Positions 15,697-25,562 of a DNA stretch of 64,000 bases are shown here, piece after piece. Source of the stretch: Gemmatimonadota bacterium (GTDB lineage Bacteria; Gemmatimonadota; Gemmatimonadetes; Gemmatimonadales; Gemmatimonadaceae); contig JADJAD010000010.1 of the NCBI GenBank assembly GCA_016704465.1, forward strand, positions 186,001-250,000, written 5' to 3'. Each line of letters starts with the position of its first letter. The first letter of the stretch is position 1. The notes below the pieces were generated by a model. The model had not been told where the DNA came from. It searched no databases and worked only from the letters and a program-made list of their open reading frames with translations. The position numbers and the translations under genes were made by a program.

Positions 15697-17580
15697 ATGT
15701 CAATTCTGGACCGAGTCGATTCTCCTGCCGACCTTCGGCGCCTCACGCGTGACGAGCTGCGCACGCTGGCGGCGGAGATGCGTGCGCGCCTCATCGACGT
15801 CTGCTCGCGGACGGGCGGGCACATCGGCGCCGGGCTCGGCGTCGTGGAGCTGTCCATCGCGCTGCACTACGTCTTCGAGACCCCGCGGGACCAGCTCGTC
15901 TGGGACGTGGGGCACCAGGGCTATCCGCACAAGCTGCTGACCGGGCGCAACGCCCGGATGGAGACGCTGCGGCAGGAGGGCGGGCTGTCGGGATTCCTCA
16001 AGCGCAGCGAGAGTCCGTACGACACCTTCGGGGCCGGCCATGCCGCGACGTCGATCTCGGCCGCGTTAGGTATCGCGGCGGGACGCGACATCCAGGGAGA
16101 CGATTACAAGGTCGTGGCCATCATCGGCGACGGATCCCTCACCAGCGGGCTGGCCTACGAGGCGCTCAACAACGCCGGGCACTCGGACCGCGACGTGGTC
16201 GTGATCCTCAACGACAACGAGATGTCGATCGCCCCCAACGTCGGGGCGATGTCGCGCTACCTGACGCAGGTGCAGCGCAACCCGCTCTACAATCGCGTGC
16301 GCGACAAGATCGGCGAATTCGTCGAGACGCACGACGCCCTCAACACGCTGGTGCGGAAGTGGGAGGAGAGCGTCAAGTCGTTCCTGACACCTGGCGTGTT
16401 GTTCGAGGAGCTCGGGTTCCGCTACTTCGGCCCGCTGGACGGCCACGACCTCGATGTCCTGATCGACACCCTCGAAGTGGTGCGTGACCGCGGCGGGCCC
16501 CGCCTGGTCCATGTGGTCACCCAGAAGGGGCGCGGCTTTCCGGCCGGCGAACACGTGGAGAAGTGGCACGCGCTGCCACCGGGACACGATCCTGCCACCG
16601 GGAAACAGCGCACCGCCGCCAGCGGCAACCCCAACTACACGGCGGTGTTCGGCGCGGGGCTGAGCGCGTTGATGGACGAACGCGGCGATGTCGTGGCCAT
16701 CACCGCCGCCATGCCCAGCGGCACCGGGACCGGGGGCGTGGCCACGGCGCATCCGTCCCGGTTCTTCGACGTCGGCATCGCCGAGGGACATGCCGTCACG
16801 TTCGCTGCGGGAATGGCCACACGCGGGCTGCGTCCGGTGGTGGCCATCTACTCCACCTTCCTGCAGCGGGCCTACGACAACCTGATCCACGACGTGGCGC
16901 TGCAGTCGCTGCCAGTCGTGTTCTGCATGGACCGGGCGGGGCTGGTCGGCGAGGACGGCGAAACCCACATGGGGCTCTACGATATCGCGTACATGCTGGC
17001 CGTCCCGAACATGACCGTCACGGCCCCGAAAGACGGGACGGAGATGCTCGCGCTCGTGCGGGCGGGGGTCGAGCACGAGGGCGGGCCGTTCTGCCTGCGC
17101 TATCCGCGGGACGTGGCCCCCGACCTGGTGCCGCCGATGCGCGACATCGCACCGACCCCGCACGCCACGTGGGAGGTGCTGCGCACGGGACACGACGACA
17201 TCGCGATCCTCGCCGTGGGCACCATGGTCGCGCCGGCACTGGCCGCCGCGGCCACGTTAGGCGAGGAGGGGCTCGACGTGACGGTCGTCAACTGCCGGTA
17301 CCTCAAGCCGCACGACGACGTCACACTCGCGGCCATCCTCGGCGGGCACAAGTCGCTCCTGGTCGTGGAAGAGGGGACGGTGGTGAACGGGTTCGGCGCC
17401 TACCTCGCGCGCATCGTCGAGCAGCAGGAACCCGGCGTGCGCGTTGTGGCGCACGGCGTGCCGGACCGCATCATCGTGTCGGCGTCCCGACGCCGGCAGT
17501 TGTCGCTCTGCGGGCTCGACTCCGCTGGCATCGCCGACCGCGTGCGCGCGCTGCGCGAGACCGAGGCGATCGCCGGGTGA
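15697..17580 (+). CDS. dxs: 1-deoxy-D-xylulose-5-phosphate synthase
   Basis: 627 aa, normal length. It condenses pyruvate and glyceraldehyde 3-phosphate with thiamine diphosphate, the first MEP-pathway step. Domain I contains HIGAGLGVVELSIALHYVF (in part), SPYDTFGAGHAATSISAALG (in part) and the ThDP motif GDGSLTSGLAYEALNN. Domain II has FDVGIAEGHAVTFAAGMA and DRAGLVGEDGETHMGLYD; domain III completes the transketolase C-terminal fold. A 96-bp gap precedes it, with a possible leaderless promoter. Its stop overlaps the NAD kinase start (GTGA). Confidence 0.97.
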   Translation: MSILDRVDSPADLRRLTRDELRTLAAEMRARLIDVCSRTGGHIGAGLGVVELSIALHYVFETPRDQLVWDVGHQGYPHKLLTGRNARMETLRQEGGLSGFLKRSESPYDTFGAGHAATSISAALGIAAGRDIQGDDYKVVAIIGDGSLTSGLAYEALNNAGHSDRDVVVILNDNEMSIAPNVGAMSRYLTQVQRNPLYNRVRDKIGEFVETHDALNTLVRKWEESVKSFLTPGVLFEELGFRYFGPLDGHDLDVLIDTLEVVRDRGGPRLVHVVTQKGRGFPAGEHVEKWHALPPGHDPATGKQRTAASGNPNYTAVFGAGLSALMDERGDVVAITAAMPSGTGTGGVATAHPSRFFDVGIAEGHAVTFAAGMATRGLRPVVAIYSTFLQRAYDNLIHDVALQSLPVVFCMDRAGLVGEDGETHMGLYDIAYMLAVPNMTVTAPKDGTEMLALVRAGVEHEGGPFCLRYPRDVAPDLVPPMRDIAPTPHATWEVLRTGHDDIAILAVGTMVAPALAAAATLGEEGLDVTVVNCRYLKPHDDVTLAAILGGHKSLLVVEEGTVVNGFGAYLARIVEQQEPGVRVVAHGVPDRIIVSASRRRQLSLCGLDSAGIADRVRALRETEAIAG

Positions 17581-18435
17581 TACGCATCGGCGTTGTCGGT
17601 CACCGCGGGTACGACGACCTGCTCCCGCTGCTCGAGACGCTGCGCCGGCTGTCGCCGACGCTCGGCGTGGCGCTCGTCCTCGAGCCGGAGCTGGCCGCGC
17701 TGGCCCCCGAACTCCCGCTGCTGCACGACCTGGCGGGGATCGACGCCCTGCTCTCGCTCGGGGGCGACGGCACGCTCCTGCGCGCGGCGCGCTTGCTGGG
17801 CGGTCGCGAGGTGCCGATCCTGGGCATCAACCTTGGGCGCCTCGGCTTCCTCACGGCGTGCGGGCCCGACGACGCGGCGACGGCGCTGCGACGGTTTGTC
17901 GCGGGCGACTACGTCTCCGACGCGCGCATGGCCCTCGAAGCCGTCGTGACCAACGATGGAGAGGAGGAAGCGAGCTGGCACGCGCTCAACGACGTGGTGC
18001 TGAAGCAGGGGGGCAAGGCACGCGTCATGCGCCTGCACGTGGAGGTGAACGGCGAGGAGATCGCCCAGTTCGCCGCCGATGGCGTGGTGATCGCCACCCC
18101 GACCGGGTCGACCGCGTACGCGCTCTCCGTCGGCGGGCCGGTGGTCGACCCGGCGCTCGAGTCGATCCTGCTCGCGCCCATCTCAGCCCACTCGCTGTAC
18201 ATCCGTCCGCTCGTGCTCCCGCCGTCGGCGGAGGTCGTGGTGAGCGTCGAGGATGATGACAGCGATCAATTGGTAACGATCGACGGGCAGATCGGGTCAA
18301 CGTTCGGGAGCCGGCAGCGCCTCACCGTGCGACGCGCCGAGCGGGTCGTCCGCCTCGTTCGCTTTCCCGAGATGACGTTCTTCGAGCGCATGCGACGCAA
18401 GCTGGGGTGGAGCGCCACCGGCGACGCGGCGCTAG
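17577..18435 (+). CDS. nadK: NAD kinase, 3' end uncertain (frame break suspected)
   Basis: The product starts at GTG 17577 (VIRIGVVGHRGY). Family motifs: SLGGDGTLLRAARLL (about 60), GINLGRLGFLTA, DGVVIATPTGSTAYALSVGG and a C-terminal beta segment with FPEMTFFERMRRKLGW, which is where NAD kinases normally end (~285 aa). The frame does not stop there: it runs on to 18875, overlapping recN by about 420 bases with text that is only a shadow of recN. A one-base shift between about 18395 and 18430 would end it at the TAG 18433-18435, just before recN. The end given here assumes that. NAD kinase makes NADP from NAD. Confidence 0.85.
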
Positions 18436-18453
18436 CCGCATGCTGGTCGCCCC

Positions 18454-20202
18454 ATGCTGACAGAACTGCGGATTCGCAACGTCGCCATCCTCGAGTCGGT
18501 TGCCCTCCCGCTTCGTGCCGGCTTCAACGTGCTCTCCGGCGAAACGGGGGCCGGGAAGTCGATCATCGTCGAGGCGCTCGGCCTCCTGCTCGGCGAGCGC
18601 GGCCACGCGGACCTCGTGCGCGCGGGGACCGACAAGGCCAGCGTGGAGGGGGTGTTCGACGTCAGTGCCCAACCCGAGCTGATATCCGCGCTCGATGCGC
18701 GCGGCGTCGATGTCGAGGAGGGCGTCGTCATCCTGCGCCGCGAGATTTCCAGCGCCGGGCGCAGCCGAGCCTGGGTCAACGGCTCGGCGGTCACCAGCGG
18801 CGCGCTGGCCGAGGTTGGGCGAGCCCTGGTCAACATCCACGGGCAGCACGAATCGCAGACACTGCTCAATCCTGAGGTGCAGCGAGCGGTGCTCGATGCC
18901 TTCGGCGGCACCACGGCGCAGGCCGAGCGGGTGGCGTCCGCGTTCGCGGCCGCCAGCGACGTGCGCGCCCAGATGTCTTCGCTCGCGAGTCGCCGGGCGG
19001 CGGCGGAAAAGCGCGCCGACTACCTCCGCCACGTCGTGAAGGAGCTGGCCGAGGCGGTGCTCGTGGTTGGTGAGGACACTCGACTGGAGGAGGAAGTCCG
19101 GCGACTGTCGCACGTGGCAGAACTGCGGGTGCACGCCGCGCACCTGCGCGAGGCGATCGATGGCGAGGAGGCGGGGGCGCTGCTGGCGCTGGGCGCGGCC
19201 CAACGCGCGTTAGGCGCCGCTGCCCGGCTCGACCCCGCGCTCGATCGGCTACAGGGCATCCTCGACGCGGCCTTCGCCGAGCTGGACGAACTCGCCCGTG
19301 CCGTGCGGGACTACGATACCCAGCTCGACACCGATCCCGGGCGGCTCCAGGAACTCGAGGCGCGTCGCGACGTGATCTTTCGCCTCACGCGGAAGTATGG
19401 CGGCACCGTGGACTCCGCGCTGGAGACGCTGCGCGAGGCACGCGAGGAACTCGACCTGGTCGATACTGCCGCACTGGACCTCGGGGCGCTCAGCCAGCGT
19501 GAGGCGGAGCTCTCGGCGGCGGTCACGCGCGAGGCCCAGCGGTTGAGCGCGGCGCGTGGCCAGGCGGCGCGAGCGCTGGAGCGGGCGGTGGACGCCATCT
19601 TCCCCGATCTGGGACTCGCGGACGGTCACCTCACCGTCGCCCTCACCCCGCGCGACGAGGTGGCGGCGAGCGGCGCGGAAGAGGTCGAATATCGGGTGGC
19701 CCTCAACGTGGGATTGGAGTCCCGGGCACTGGCCCGCGTTGCGTCTGGCGGAGAGCTGGCGCGGGTCATGCTGGCACTCAAGACGATCCTCGCACGGCTC
19801 GACGGCGTTCCCACCCTCGTGTTCGACGAGGTGGACGCGGGGATCGGCGGGCGCGTCGGGCTCTGCGTGGGCGACACGATGCGGCGCGTCGCGGCCCATC
19901 ACCAGGTCTTCGCCATCACCCACCTGCCGCAGATCGCCGCCCGCGCGCACCATCACATCGTGGTGAGCAAGGGCGCGCGCGGCGGGATCACGACGGCCGA
20001 CCTGCGTGTCGTAGAGGGCGATGCACGGGTGACCGAGGTGGCGCGTATGCTGGGCGGCGACTCCGAGAGCGAGGCGAGCCGGGCGCACGCGCACGAGCTG
20101 CTGGAGAACGCGGCCGTCGACGCGTCGGCCGGGGATTCAACCGCTGCAGGTGCAGGCACCGGCCGTCCCGCTCGGCCGCGCGGGAGAAGCGCGAAGCGTT
20201 AG
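18454..20202 (+). CDS. recN: DNA repair protein RecN
   Basis: 582 aa, typical for this SMC-like ATPase. Walker A is SGETGAGKSIIVEAL (about 28-42); the Q-loop region is VNIHGQHESQ; long coiled coils fill the centre; the ABC signature is ASGGELARVMLALK and Walker B TLVFDEVDAGIGG; the H-loop is FAITHLPQIAA. RecN helps double-strand break repair by tethering DNA. It follows NAD kinase, a common order in bacteria. The stop codon TAG lies inside a CGTTAGGC word (20197-20204). Confidence 0.97.
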   Translation: MLTELRIRNVAILESVALPLRAGFNVLSGETGAGKSIIVEALGLLLGERGHADLVRAGTDKASVEGVFDVSAQPELISALDARGVDVEEGVVILRREISSAGRSRAWVNGSAVTSGALAEVGRALVNIHGQHESQTLLNPEVQRAVLDAFGGTTAQAERVASAFAAASDVRAQMSSLASRRAAAEKRADYLRHVVKELAEAVLVVGEDTRLEEEVRRLSHVAELRVHAAHLREAIDGEEAGALLALGAAQRALGAAARLDPALDRLQGILDAAFAELDELARAVRDYDTQLDTDPGRLQELEARRDVIFRLTRKYGGTVDSALETLREAREELDLVDTAALDLGALSQREAELSAAVTREAQRLSAARGQAARALERAVDAIFPDLGLADGHLTVALTPRDEVAASGAEEVEYRVALNVGLESRALARVASGGELARVMLALKTILARLDGVPTLVFDEVDAGIGGRVGLCVGDTMRRVAAHHQVFAITHLPQIAARAHHHIVVSKGARGGITTADLRVVEGDARVTEVARMLGGDSESEASRAHAHELLENAAVDASAGDSTAAGAGTGRPARPRGRSAKR

Positions 20203-20291
20203 GCATCCTGGCCTCGGGTTCGCCGTGGCCGCGGGCGTGGCGAGCGCGTTTGGTCGGTGCACACCTGGCGAACCGAGGGCACGCTGCGACG

Positions 20292-20355
20292 GCGCGCCCC
20301 ATGCGCGCCCCATGCGCGCCCCATGCGCGCTGCATGCGCGCCGCATGCGCGCCCC
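20292..20355 (+). repeat. 11-bp tandem repeat between recN and the reverse gene
   Basis: Units of GCGCGCCCCAT run from 20292: three exact copies, then GCGCGCTGCAT, GCGCGCCGCAT and a partial GCGCGCCCC. The array fills part of the 160-bp gap between the convergent recN and outer-membrane protein genes and is itself rich in CATGCG palindromes, so it could form structure. No terminator with a T-run is visible. Confidence 0.9.
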
Positions 20356-20362
20356 CTGAGGG

Positions 20363-22110
20363 TTAGCGCGCCGATCCGGCGCGCGGGGTCGGACGCGCCT
20401 CGGGAGCGGCGAACAGCGGGATGTAGAGGCGGAGGCCGATCGCGTGCGTGAACTGCTTGATCGCCAGTCCCGAGCCGCTCAGCGACTGACCCAGCACGTA
20501 GCTTACCTCCAGGGGGCGTCGTGCCCGACCGCGATAGTAGGCCGCCATCGTCGAGTACGTGAAGCCGGCGACCACGCGTTGCTCGGTGCGCGCGGTGCCG
20601 ACGTTGAGCACCGCGGCATCGAGCGTCGTCGCCTGGCCCGACAGGTCGGTCACCGGGAATTGGCCGGCGTACACATCCTCGCCCTTGTTGTACACGCTGT
20701 AGGTGGCGCTGAACATGAGGGCATCGCTCAGGCTGAACCGCGGCGAGACCTCGCCAACGAAGTAGTCGCCCAGGTCGCGGCTGACAAACTGGCGACGATA
20801 GGCCGCAGGGAAGGGCGCGTTCGGGGTGTCGGGGATGCGAAGGAATTGGTCGTCGGCCTGCTGGATACCGTATCGCCCGACGATCGACACCCACGCGCGC
20901 TGGCCGAACAGGACGTCGGCAAAGAGTCGACCCTCGAGGTCGTCCTGGGCATCACCGGTCCCCACATCGGCGAAATCGTCGGCGGACTGGTACTGCGCCT
21001 TTCCCAGCCGGTAGGCGCCGCCCACGGCGAGGCGGACCTTCACGCCGCGCACGTCGACTCGCTGCGGCGGCTGCGCCCCGAGTCCGTCGTACAGCAGGAA
21101 CTTGGCGCCGATCTCGACGTCGCCGATGTGCGAACGCTCCACGGTGGCGAGTGGGGCAGCGCCAATCCCGAAGTCGGGGTCGGAGATGATCGTGTTGAAG
21201 TCGGCCAGGCCCATCAACGGGGCGCCCACCGGCGCTGCGGAGATCCAGCCGGCTCGCCCCGTGGGCGCTCCCAGCAGCGAGAGGAAGTCGGCCGAAAGCG
21301 CGGTGAGGCGGGCGGCCACGCTCAGCTGCAACGCCGACCCATGGACGGGGGCGTAGCGGGAGCCCTCGCCCTCGCGCGTGCCGTACACGGTGCCGACGGC
21401 GGTGGCGACTGCCGCTCCGCTCGCCGCCAGCTGCGTGCCCGCGCCCGGTCGGCGTTGATCGCCGTGCACTTGGGCGCCGCGCTCCCCTGACAGCTCGTCA
21501 GCGCCCCCTGCAATCGGGTGACCGCCTCGCCCAGCTGGGTGGTCACCAGCAGATTCTGCGCGCGCGCCCCCGCCAGGGCGCGTGCCGGATTGATCCCGAT
21601 CGTCCCTCCGGTGCGGTCAGGATTGGGGTTCATCGTGAGCTCGTTGCGCGTCTTCACGTAGGGCACCAGCACGCCGACGGTCAGTCGCCGGGTCACGCCG
21701 TACTCGAGCGTGATCGGGGTCGTGACGCTGGAATAGTCGAAGTCGACACGCAGTCGGCCCAGCGTACTCGGGTTCAGGGTGTTGCCGGTGAGCGTCTGCA
21801 GCGCACTCGTCAGCGGCCGCAGCGGCTCGAACCGGGACGGAGTGAGCGAATCGACGTCGAAGTCGATCGCGAGTCGTTCGGGGACGCCCTTCTTTCGCCC
21901 GTTCAACCCGTCGCTGAAGCGTTCGTTGGCGCGCCCCCACGTGGGCTGCACGCCGATCCGGAACAGGCCGCGGGGCACGACCGTGGCGTCGTCGGCGGGG
22001 CCCAGGATGCGCTGCGCCGCCGCCGCATGCGGCTGCAGGACGAGGATCGCGAACAGGGCCGTCGCCAGAGCGGCGGTCCGACGACGACGTTTGAGCTGTA
22101 GGTTCGACAA
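20363..22110 (-). CDS. Predicted outer-membrane beta-barrel protein, frame broken near 21445
   Basis: Two minus-strand frames join into one ~580-aa protein. The first starts at TTG 22110 with a signal peptide (basic RRRR, then ALATALFAILVLQ, then AAAAQR cleavage-like). Both parts are rich in alternating strands ending in aromatic residues: LTVGVLVPYVKTRNELTM, GDVEIGAKFLLYDG, LAVGGAYRLGKAQYQ, VSIVGRYGIQQ, SDALMFSATYSVYNKG, FTYSTMAAYYRG, and the last strand AIGLRLYIPLF. This is the pattern of a transporter-like or structural barrel; no named family was recognised. The shift lies in a G-run (minus strand) at about 21440-21450, where one base seems missing. The next gene diverges from it. Confidence 0.75.
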
Positions 22111-22118
22111 GGTAAGTT
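22091..22118 (+). promoter_or_regulatory. Candidate promoter of the carbohydrate-enzyme/galK pair
   Basis: TTGAGC (22091-22096) and TAAGTT (22113-22118) are separated by 16 bases. TAAGTT matches the -10 hexamers proposed for infC, rpsA and rpsO. It overlaps the first codons of the divergent outer-membrane protein gene. Confidence 0.4.
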
Positions 22119-22202
22119 GCTAGACCTGAAGAAGTCCGCCCTGCACCCCTCGCCATCGTGGCGCGCGGGCCCGGGAGCCGGGTCATCGAAAGTAACCGTA
22201 CC

Positions 22203-23982
22203 GTGAACGATTCGCCGATCCCACCCATCCCGTGGCAGATCACGGGCAACCACTGGATCTCGCTACCGTGCATCCATCCGGTGGATGGTGCCATCCACGC
22301 GGTGGGAACGCTCCACCGCGGGGCGCGCGCCGCCGTGGAGTTTGCCGGGGGGGAGCAGTTTGCGTCGGGACAGGAACCGGCGCTCGCCCGCCCGGTGCTG
22401 GCGATCGACGGCGTCACGGTCGATTGGAGTAGTACCTCGCTGGCGTGGGAGCGTGCCTACGGCTGGCTGCCGACCTTCACCGCGACGCTGGGACCGCTGG
22501 TCGTCCGCGCCACGGTCTTTGCGCCGTATGGGAAGGATGCCGACACCGCGGGGGCCGTGTACGCCTTCGCCTTCGAGAATCGGGCCCAGCAGGACGTGCG
22601 GTTGAGCGTCGGGCTGGAGGGCACGCTGGGCTACCGCCAGCTCCGCGTGCGGACGGCACGCCCCTTTCCCGACGCGCATTCGGTGCGACGGGGCTCGACC
22701 GACGCCGTGATCCTGGAGGGGGGCGCCGTCCCGGGGCTCGTCGCGCTCGCCATCGGCGCAGACGGCGACGCGACGATCGACGTCTCCGAGTCCGGCAGTT
22801 ACGCCATGCGTCGCGACGTGCGGGTCCCCCCGGCGGGGGTGGCGGAGGCCGCGTTCTTCCTCGCGGTCGGGCCGGAAGGGGATGGCGCCGAGGCCACGGC
22901 GGGTGTCATGCGGCGTCGCGGCTGGCGCTACCTGCTGGCCGCGACGCGCGACGCGCTCCGGGCGCTGGAGCAGAGCACGGGGAACGAGGCGATCGATGCC
23001 ATCATCAATCGCAACCTGCTCTTCGCCTACTTCTATGGTGTGGGGCGCGCCCTCGACGACGCCCATTTCTACCTCGTGCGCACCCGGGTGCCGTGGCACT
23101 CGCGGGGGGTGAGCCTGCGCGAGTGGGAGGCCCTCATGTGGACCATTCCCGCGGTGCAGCTGGCGGATGCCCCGCTGGCGCGCGAACTCCTGCTGCGCGT
23201 CTGTGAATTGCACGGGTATTCGCCAGGGGTCGGCGTGCGCTACCTGGACGGCACGCTGTTCGAGCCCGGATTCTCGCTCGAAGGGGCGGGGGCGTATGCG
23301 ATCGCGATCGACCGGTACATCCGCGAGTCGGGCGACGAGCAGATCGTGGAGGAGCCGGTCATCGCCGATACGCTGTACGGTTCGCACGAGGACATCAGTG
23401 CGCGCCGACACGAAACAATACCGCTCTTCTCGACGGAGATCACGCCCGCCGGGCGACCCGCCGCCTTTCCGTACACGCTGCACGGCAACGCGGTCGCGGC
23501 CCAGGCCATGGACGTCTTCCGGCGCACCCTGGACGAGGAGACCGCGCGCGCCATCGAGGACCCCGAGGCGGTTCGCGCGGCGCTGCAGCGGCACTTCGCC
23601 GGCGAGCGCGATGGCAAGTCGATCCTGATGTCGGCGGTGAACCTGACCGGTGAGGCGGTGGCCGACGACGATCCGGGCGCGTCGGTCGTCTGGTTGCCGT
23701 TGTACGAGACGCTCGATCGGCGCGATTCGGCCTATCGACGCACGGTCCGCACGATCGACCTGGAGCCCCGGGTCCCTCGCCCGGCAGATCGCCCGCCTCC
23801 TGGGTCCCGACGCCAAGGACGTGATGCAGTGGCTGCGCCGCGCCCCCCTGCACAACGGGTTGGCCGCGGAACGTGTGGACGTGGATGGCCATGCCACCGC
23901 GAACGGCGGCGATGCCTCGCTGGCTGGGTTGCTCGCGTACACGCTCTGGTACGCGGTCCACGCCCTCGGCGTCGCCCCGTGA
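22203..23982 (+). CDS. Putative glycosidase-like protein, frame broken near 23768
   Basis: About 590 aa from GTG 22203 (VNDSPIPPIPWQITGNHW); GTG 22158 is an alternative. I could not assign a named family. The N-terminal ~230 residues read as a beta-sandwich (HRGARAAVEFAGGE, RATVFAPYGKD), and the remainder as an alpha-helical repeat domain (FYGVGRALDDAHFYLVRTRV, LREWEALMWTIPAVQLADAP, GYSPGVGVRYLDGTLFEPGF), the layout of (alpha/alpha)6-barrel glycoside hydrolases and phosphorylases. The tail resumes in another frame after a CCCC run at 23766-23769 (SLARQIARLLGPDAKDVM ... YAVHALGVAP); one extra C explains the shift. The stop overlaps galK by GTGA, so a sugar-metabolic role fits. Confidence 0.6.
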
Positions 23983-25157
23983 GCCGCGCCGCCGTCGAGA
24001 CGCTGTACACCCTCGCCTACGGGCGGCGTCCGACGGTGGTGGCCTCGGCCCCGGGCCGGGTCAACCTGATCGGGGAGCACCTGGACTACAACGGCGGAGC
24101 CGTGCTGCCGATCGCGATCGCCCAACGCACGTGGGTGGCCATGGGACGGTCGCACGGCGACGCGTCGCGCGCCGTGTCGCGGGAGCGCGGCGAGGTGGGG
24201 ACGTGGGCGCACGGGACGGCGAAGGCGAGCGGCGATTGGTGGGACTACGTCGCGGGGGCGCTCGAGTCCGCCGCATCGTTAGGCGCGGCGCGCGCCGACC
24301 GCAATGTGGCGGTGGTGAGCGACATCCCCATGGGTGCCGGGCTGTCGTCGTCGGCGGCGCTGGAGGTGGCCACCGTGCTGGCGGCCCTCGCCCTCGATGA
24401 ACTGCCCGTGTCCGCCGCCCGCGACGACCGCGCGGCGACGCCGTCGCGTTCCATGCTGGATGTGGCCCGGGCCGCGCACCGGGCGGAGCATGACTTCGTG
24501 GGGGTGTCGTGCGGCATCATGGACCAGTACGCGAGCGCACTGTGCCAGGCCGGCCATTCGTTGCACCTGCAGTGTGACACCGGCGTCTTTCGCCACGTCC
24601 CGCTGGATCGTGGTGTGCTGATCGTGGATACCGGGGCCCACCGTGCGCTGCGGACGTCGGCGTACAACACGCGCCGTGCCGAGTGCGATGCGGCGCTGGC
24701 CATCCTGCGGTCGCGCGATCCAGGGGTCGCGTCGCTGGCGCACGTGACGCACGCGCAACTGGCCGAGGCGTCGCTCCCCGCCCCGCTCGACCGGCGGGCC
24801 CGGCACGTCGTGAGCGAGTCCGCGCGCGTTGTCGAATTCGTGCGGCTCTGCGAGGGGGAGCAGGATCATCTCCGGATGGGGGGGCTCCTGAATGCCTCGC
24901 ACCGATCGCTGCGCGACGACTACGAATGCTCGTCGCCCGAGCTGGATTGGGTCGTCGAGCACAGCGTGGCGCGCCTCGGCATCGACGGGGCGCGGCTGAC
25001 GGGGGCCGGATGGGGAGGGTGCGCCATCGTCGTCGGTGACCCCGATGCGCTGGCGGCGTTCGCCCCCGAACTCGAGGAGTCGTTCGCGCTGTCGTGGGAC
25101 CGTGCGCCGCGAACGTGGCTCACGACGCCTCAGGATGGGGCGCGCGTGGAGGAATAG
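23979..25157 (+). CDS. galK: Galactokinase
   Basis: 392 aa from GTG 23979. GHMP kinase that makes galactose 1-phosphate. APGRVNLIGEHLDYNGGAVL (about 26-45, quoted to 20 residues) is the galactokinase signature; DIPMGAGLSSSAALEVATVL is the ATP loop; CGIMDQYASALCQAG is the substrate-binding Asp region; RLTGAGWGGCAIV is motif 3. It overlaps the preceding sugar enzyme and is followed by the tRNA pair. No galT or galE is in the window, so a related sugar-kinase specificity cannot be excluded. Confidence 0.9.
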   Translation: MSRAAVETLYTLAYGRRPTVVASAPGRVNLIGEHLDYNGGAVLPIAIAQRTWVAMGRSHGDASRAVSRERGEVGTWAHGTAKASGDWWDYVAGALESAASLGAARADRNVAVVSDIPMGAGLSSSAALEVATVLAALALDELPVSAARDDRAATPSRSMLDVARAAHRAEHDFVGVSCGIMDQYASALCQAGHSLHLQCDTGVFRHVPLDRGVLIVDTGAHRALRTSAYNTRRAECDAALAILRSRDPGVASLAHVTHAQLAEASLPAPLDRRARHVVSESARVVEFVRLCEGEQDHLRMGGLLNASHRSLRDDYECSSPELDWVVEHSVARLGIDGARLTGAGWGGCAIVVGDPDALAAFAPELEESFALSWDRAPRTWLTTPQDGARVEE

Positions 25158-25246
25158 CGTCGCGCGCTCGCGCCGTGCGCTGCGCCTGGCGTGCGCCGTG
25201 TGTTCGCGTGGCGCGGGGCGCAACGTATGTCGCAGGTGCGGCCGCC

Positions 25247-25276
25247 TTGTTGGCGACTGCGCGCTCCGGCTATACT
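25247..25276 (+). promoter_or_regulatory. Promoter of the tRNA-Gly gene
   Basis: TTGTTG (25247-25252) and TATACT (25271-25276) are 18 bases apart, and tRNA-Gly begins nine bases after the -10, a normal spacing for a short 5' leader. Confidence 0.7.
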
Positions 25277-25285
25277 TCGCGCGTT

Positions 25286-25358
25286 GCGGGAATAGCTCAG
25301 TTGGTAGAGCACAACCTTGCCAAGGTTGGGGTCGCGGGTTCGAGTCCCGTTTCCCGCT
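25286..25358 (+). tRNA. tRNA-Gly (anticodon GCC)
   Basis: 73 bases folding as a full cloverleaf. The acceptor GCGGGAA pairs with TTCCCGC (25351-25357); the D arm is GCTC...GAGC around AGTTGGTA; the anticodon stem-loop CAACCTTGCCAAGGTTG exposes GCC; the T arm is GCGGG-TTCGAGT-CCCGT. No CCA is encoded. A seven-base T-run follows immediately. Confidence 0.97.
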
Positions 25359-25364
25359 TTTTTT

Positions 25365-25396
25365 GGGACGGGAGACGGGGGACGGGAGACGGGGGT
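25365..25396 (+). repeat. GGGACGGGAGAC repeat, copy C (single arm)
   Basis: The text alternates GGGACGGGAGAC and GGGGGACGGGAGAC between the two tRNA genes. It matches the left arms of the palindromic elements at 37635 and 42115 but has no matching inverted right arm nearby. Several runs of three to five G make it capable in principle of G-quadruplex formation. Confidence 0.8.
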
Positions 25397-25479
25397 CAGG
25401 TGCTCGAGTTTCGGTCCCGCCGTCCTGGTCCGCCGTCCTGGCGGTTTCCTGCTCGGTGACAGGCGAGATGGCTGGCACG

Positions 25480-25562
25480 GCGCGGGTGGCGAAATGGTAG
25501 ACGCGGGGGACTTAAAATCCCCTTCGGGCAACCGAATGCGGGTTCGAGTCCCGCCCCGCGCA
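25480..25562 (+). tRNA. tRNA-Leu (anticodon TAA)
   Basis: 83 bases with the long variable arm of class II tRNAs. The acceptor GCGCGGG pairs with CCCGCGC (25555-25561). The anticodon stem GGGGA/TCCCC holds the loop CTTAAAA, giving TAA. The variable arm is CTTCGGGCAACCGAAT-like and the T arm GCGGG-TTCGAGT-CCCGC. No CCA is encoded. It reads UUA, the codon that in this window occurs almost only inside CGTTAGGC. Confidence 0.96.

Noticed and set aside
16563..18875. A 770-codon frame overlapping dxs, NAD kinase and recN
   Set aside because: Its first third is an Arg-rich shadow of dxs; only 17577 to about 18435 has family character.
22158..25157. A 999-codon fusion of the sugar enzyme and galactokinase
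   Set aside because: The join exists only because a one-base shift near 23768 moves the first gene into the galK frame; conserved C-terminal residues continue in the other frame to a stop at 23982.
25358..25364. T-run after tRNA-Gly as a terminator
   Set aside because: There is no hairpin directly before it other than the tRNA itself, and tRNA-Leu follows without its own clear promoter, so readthrough is likely.
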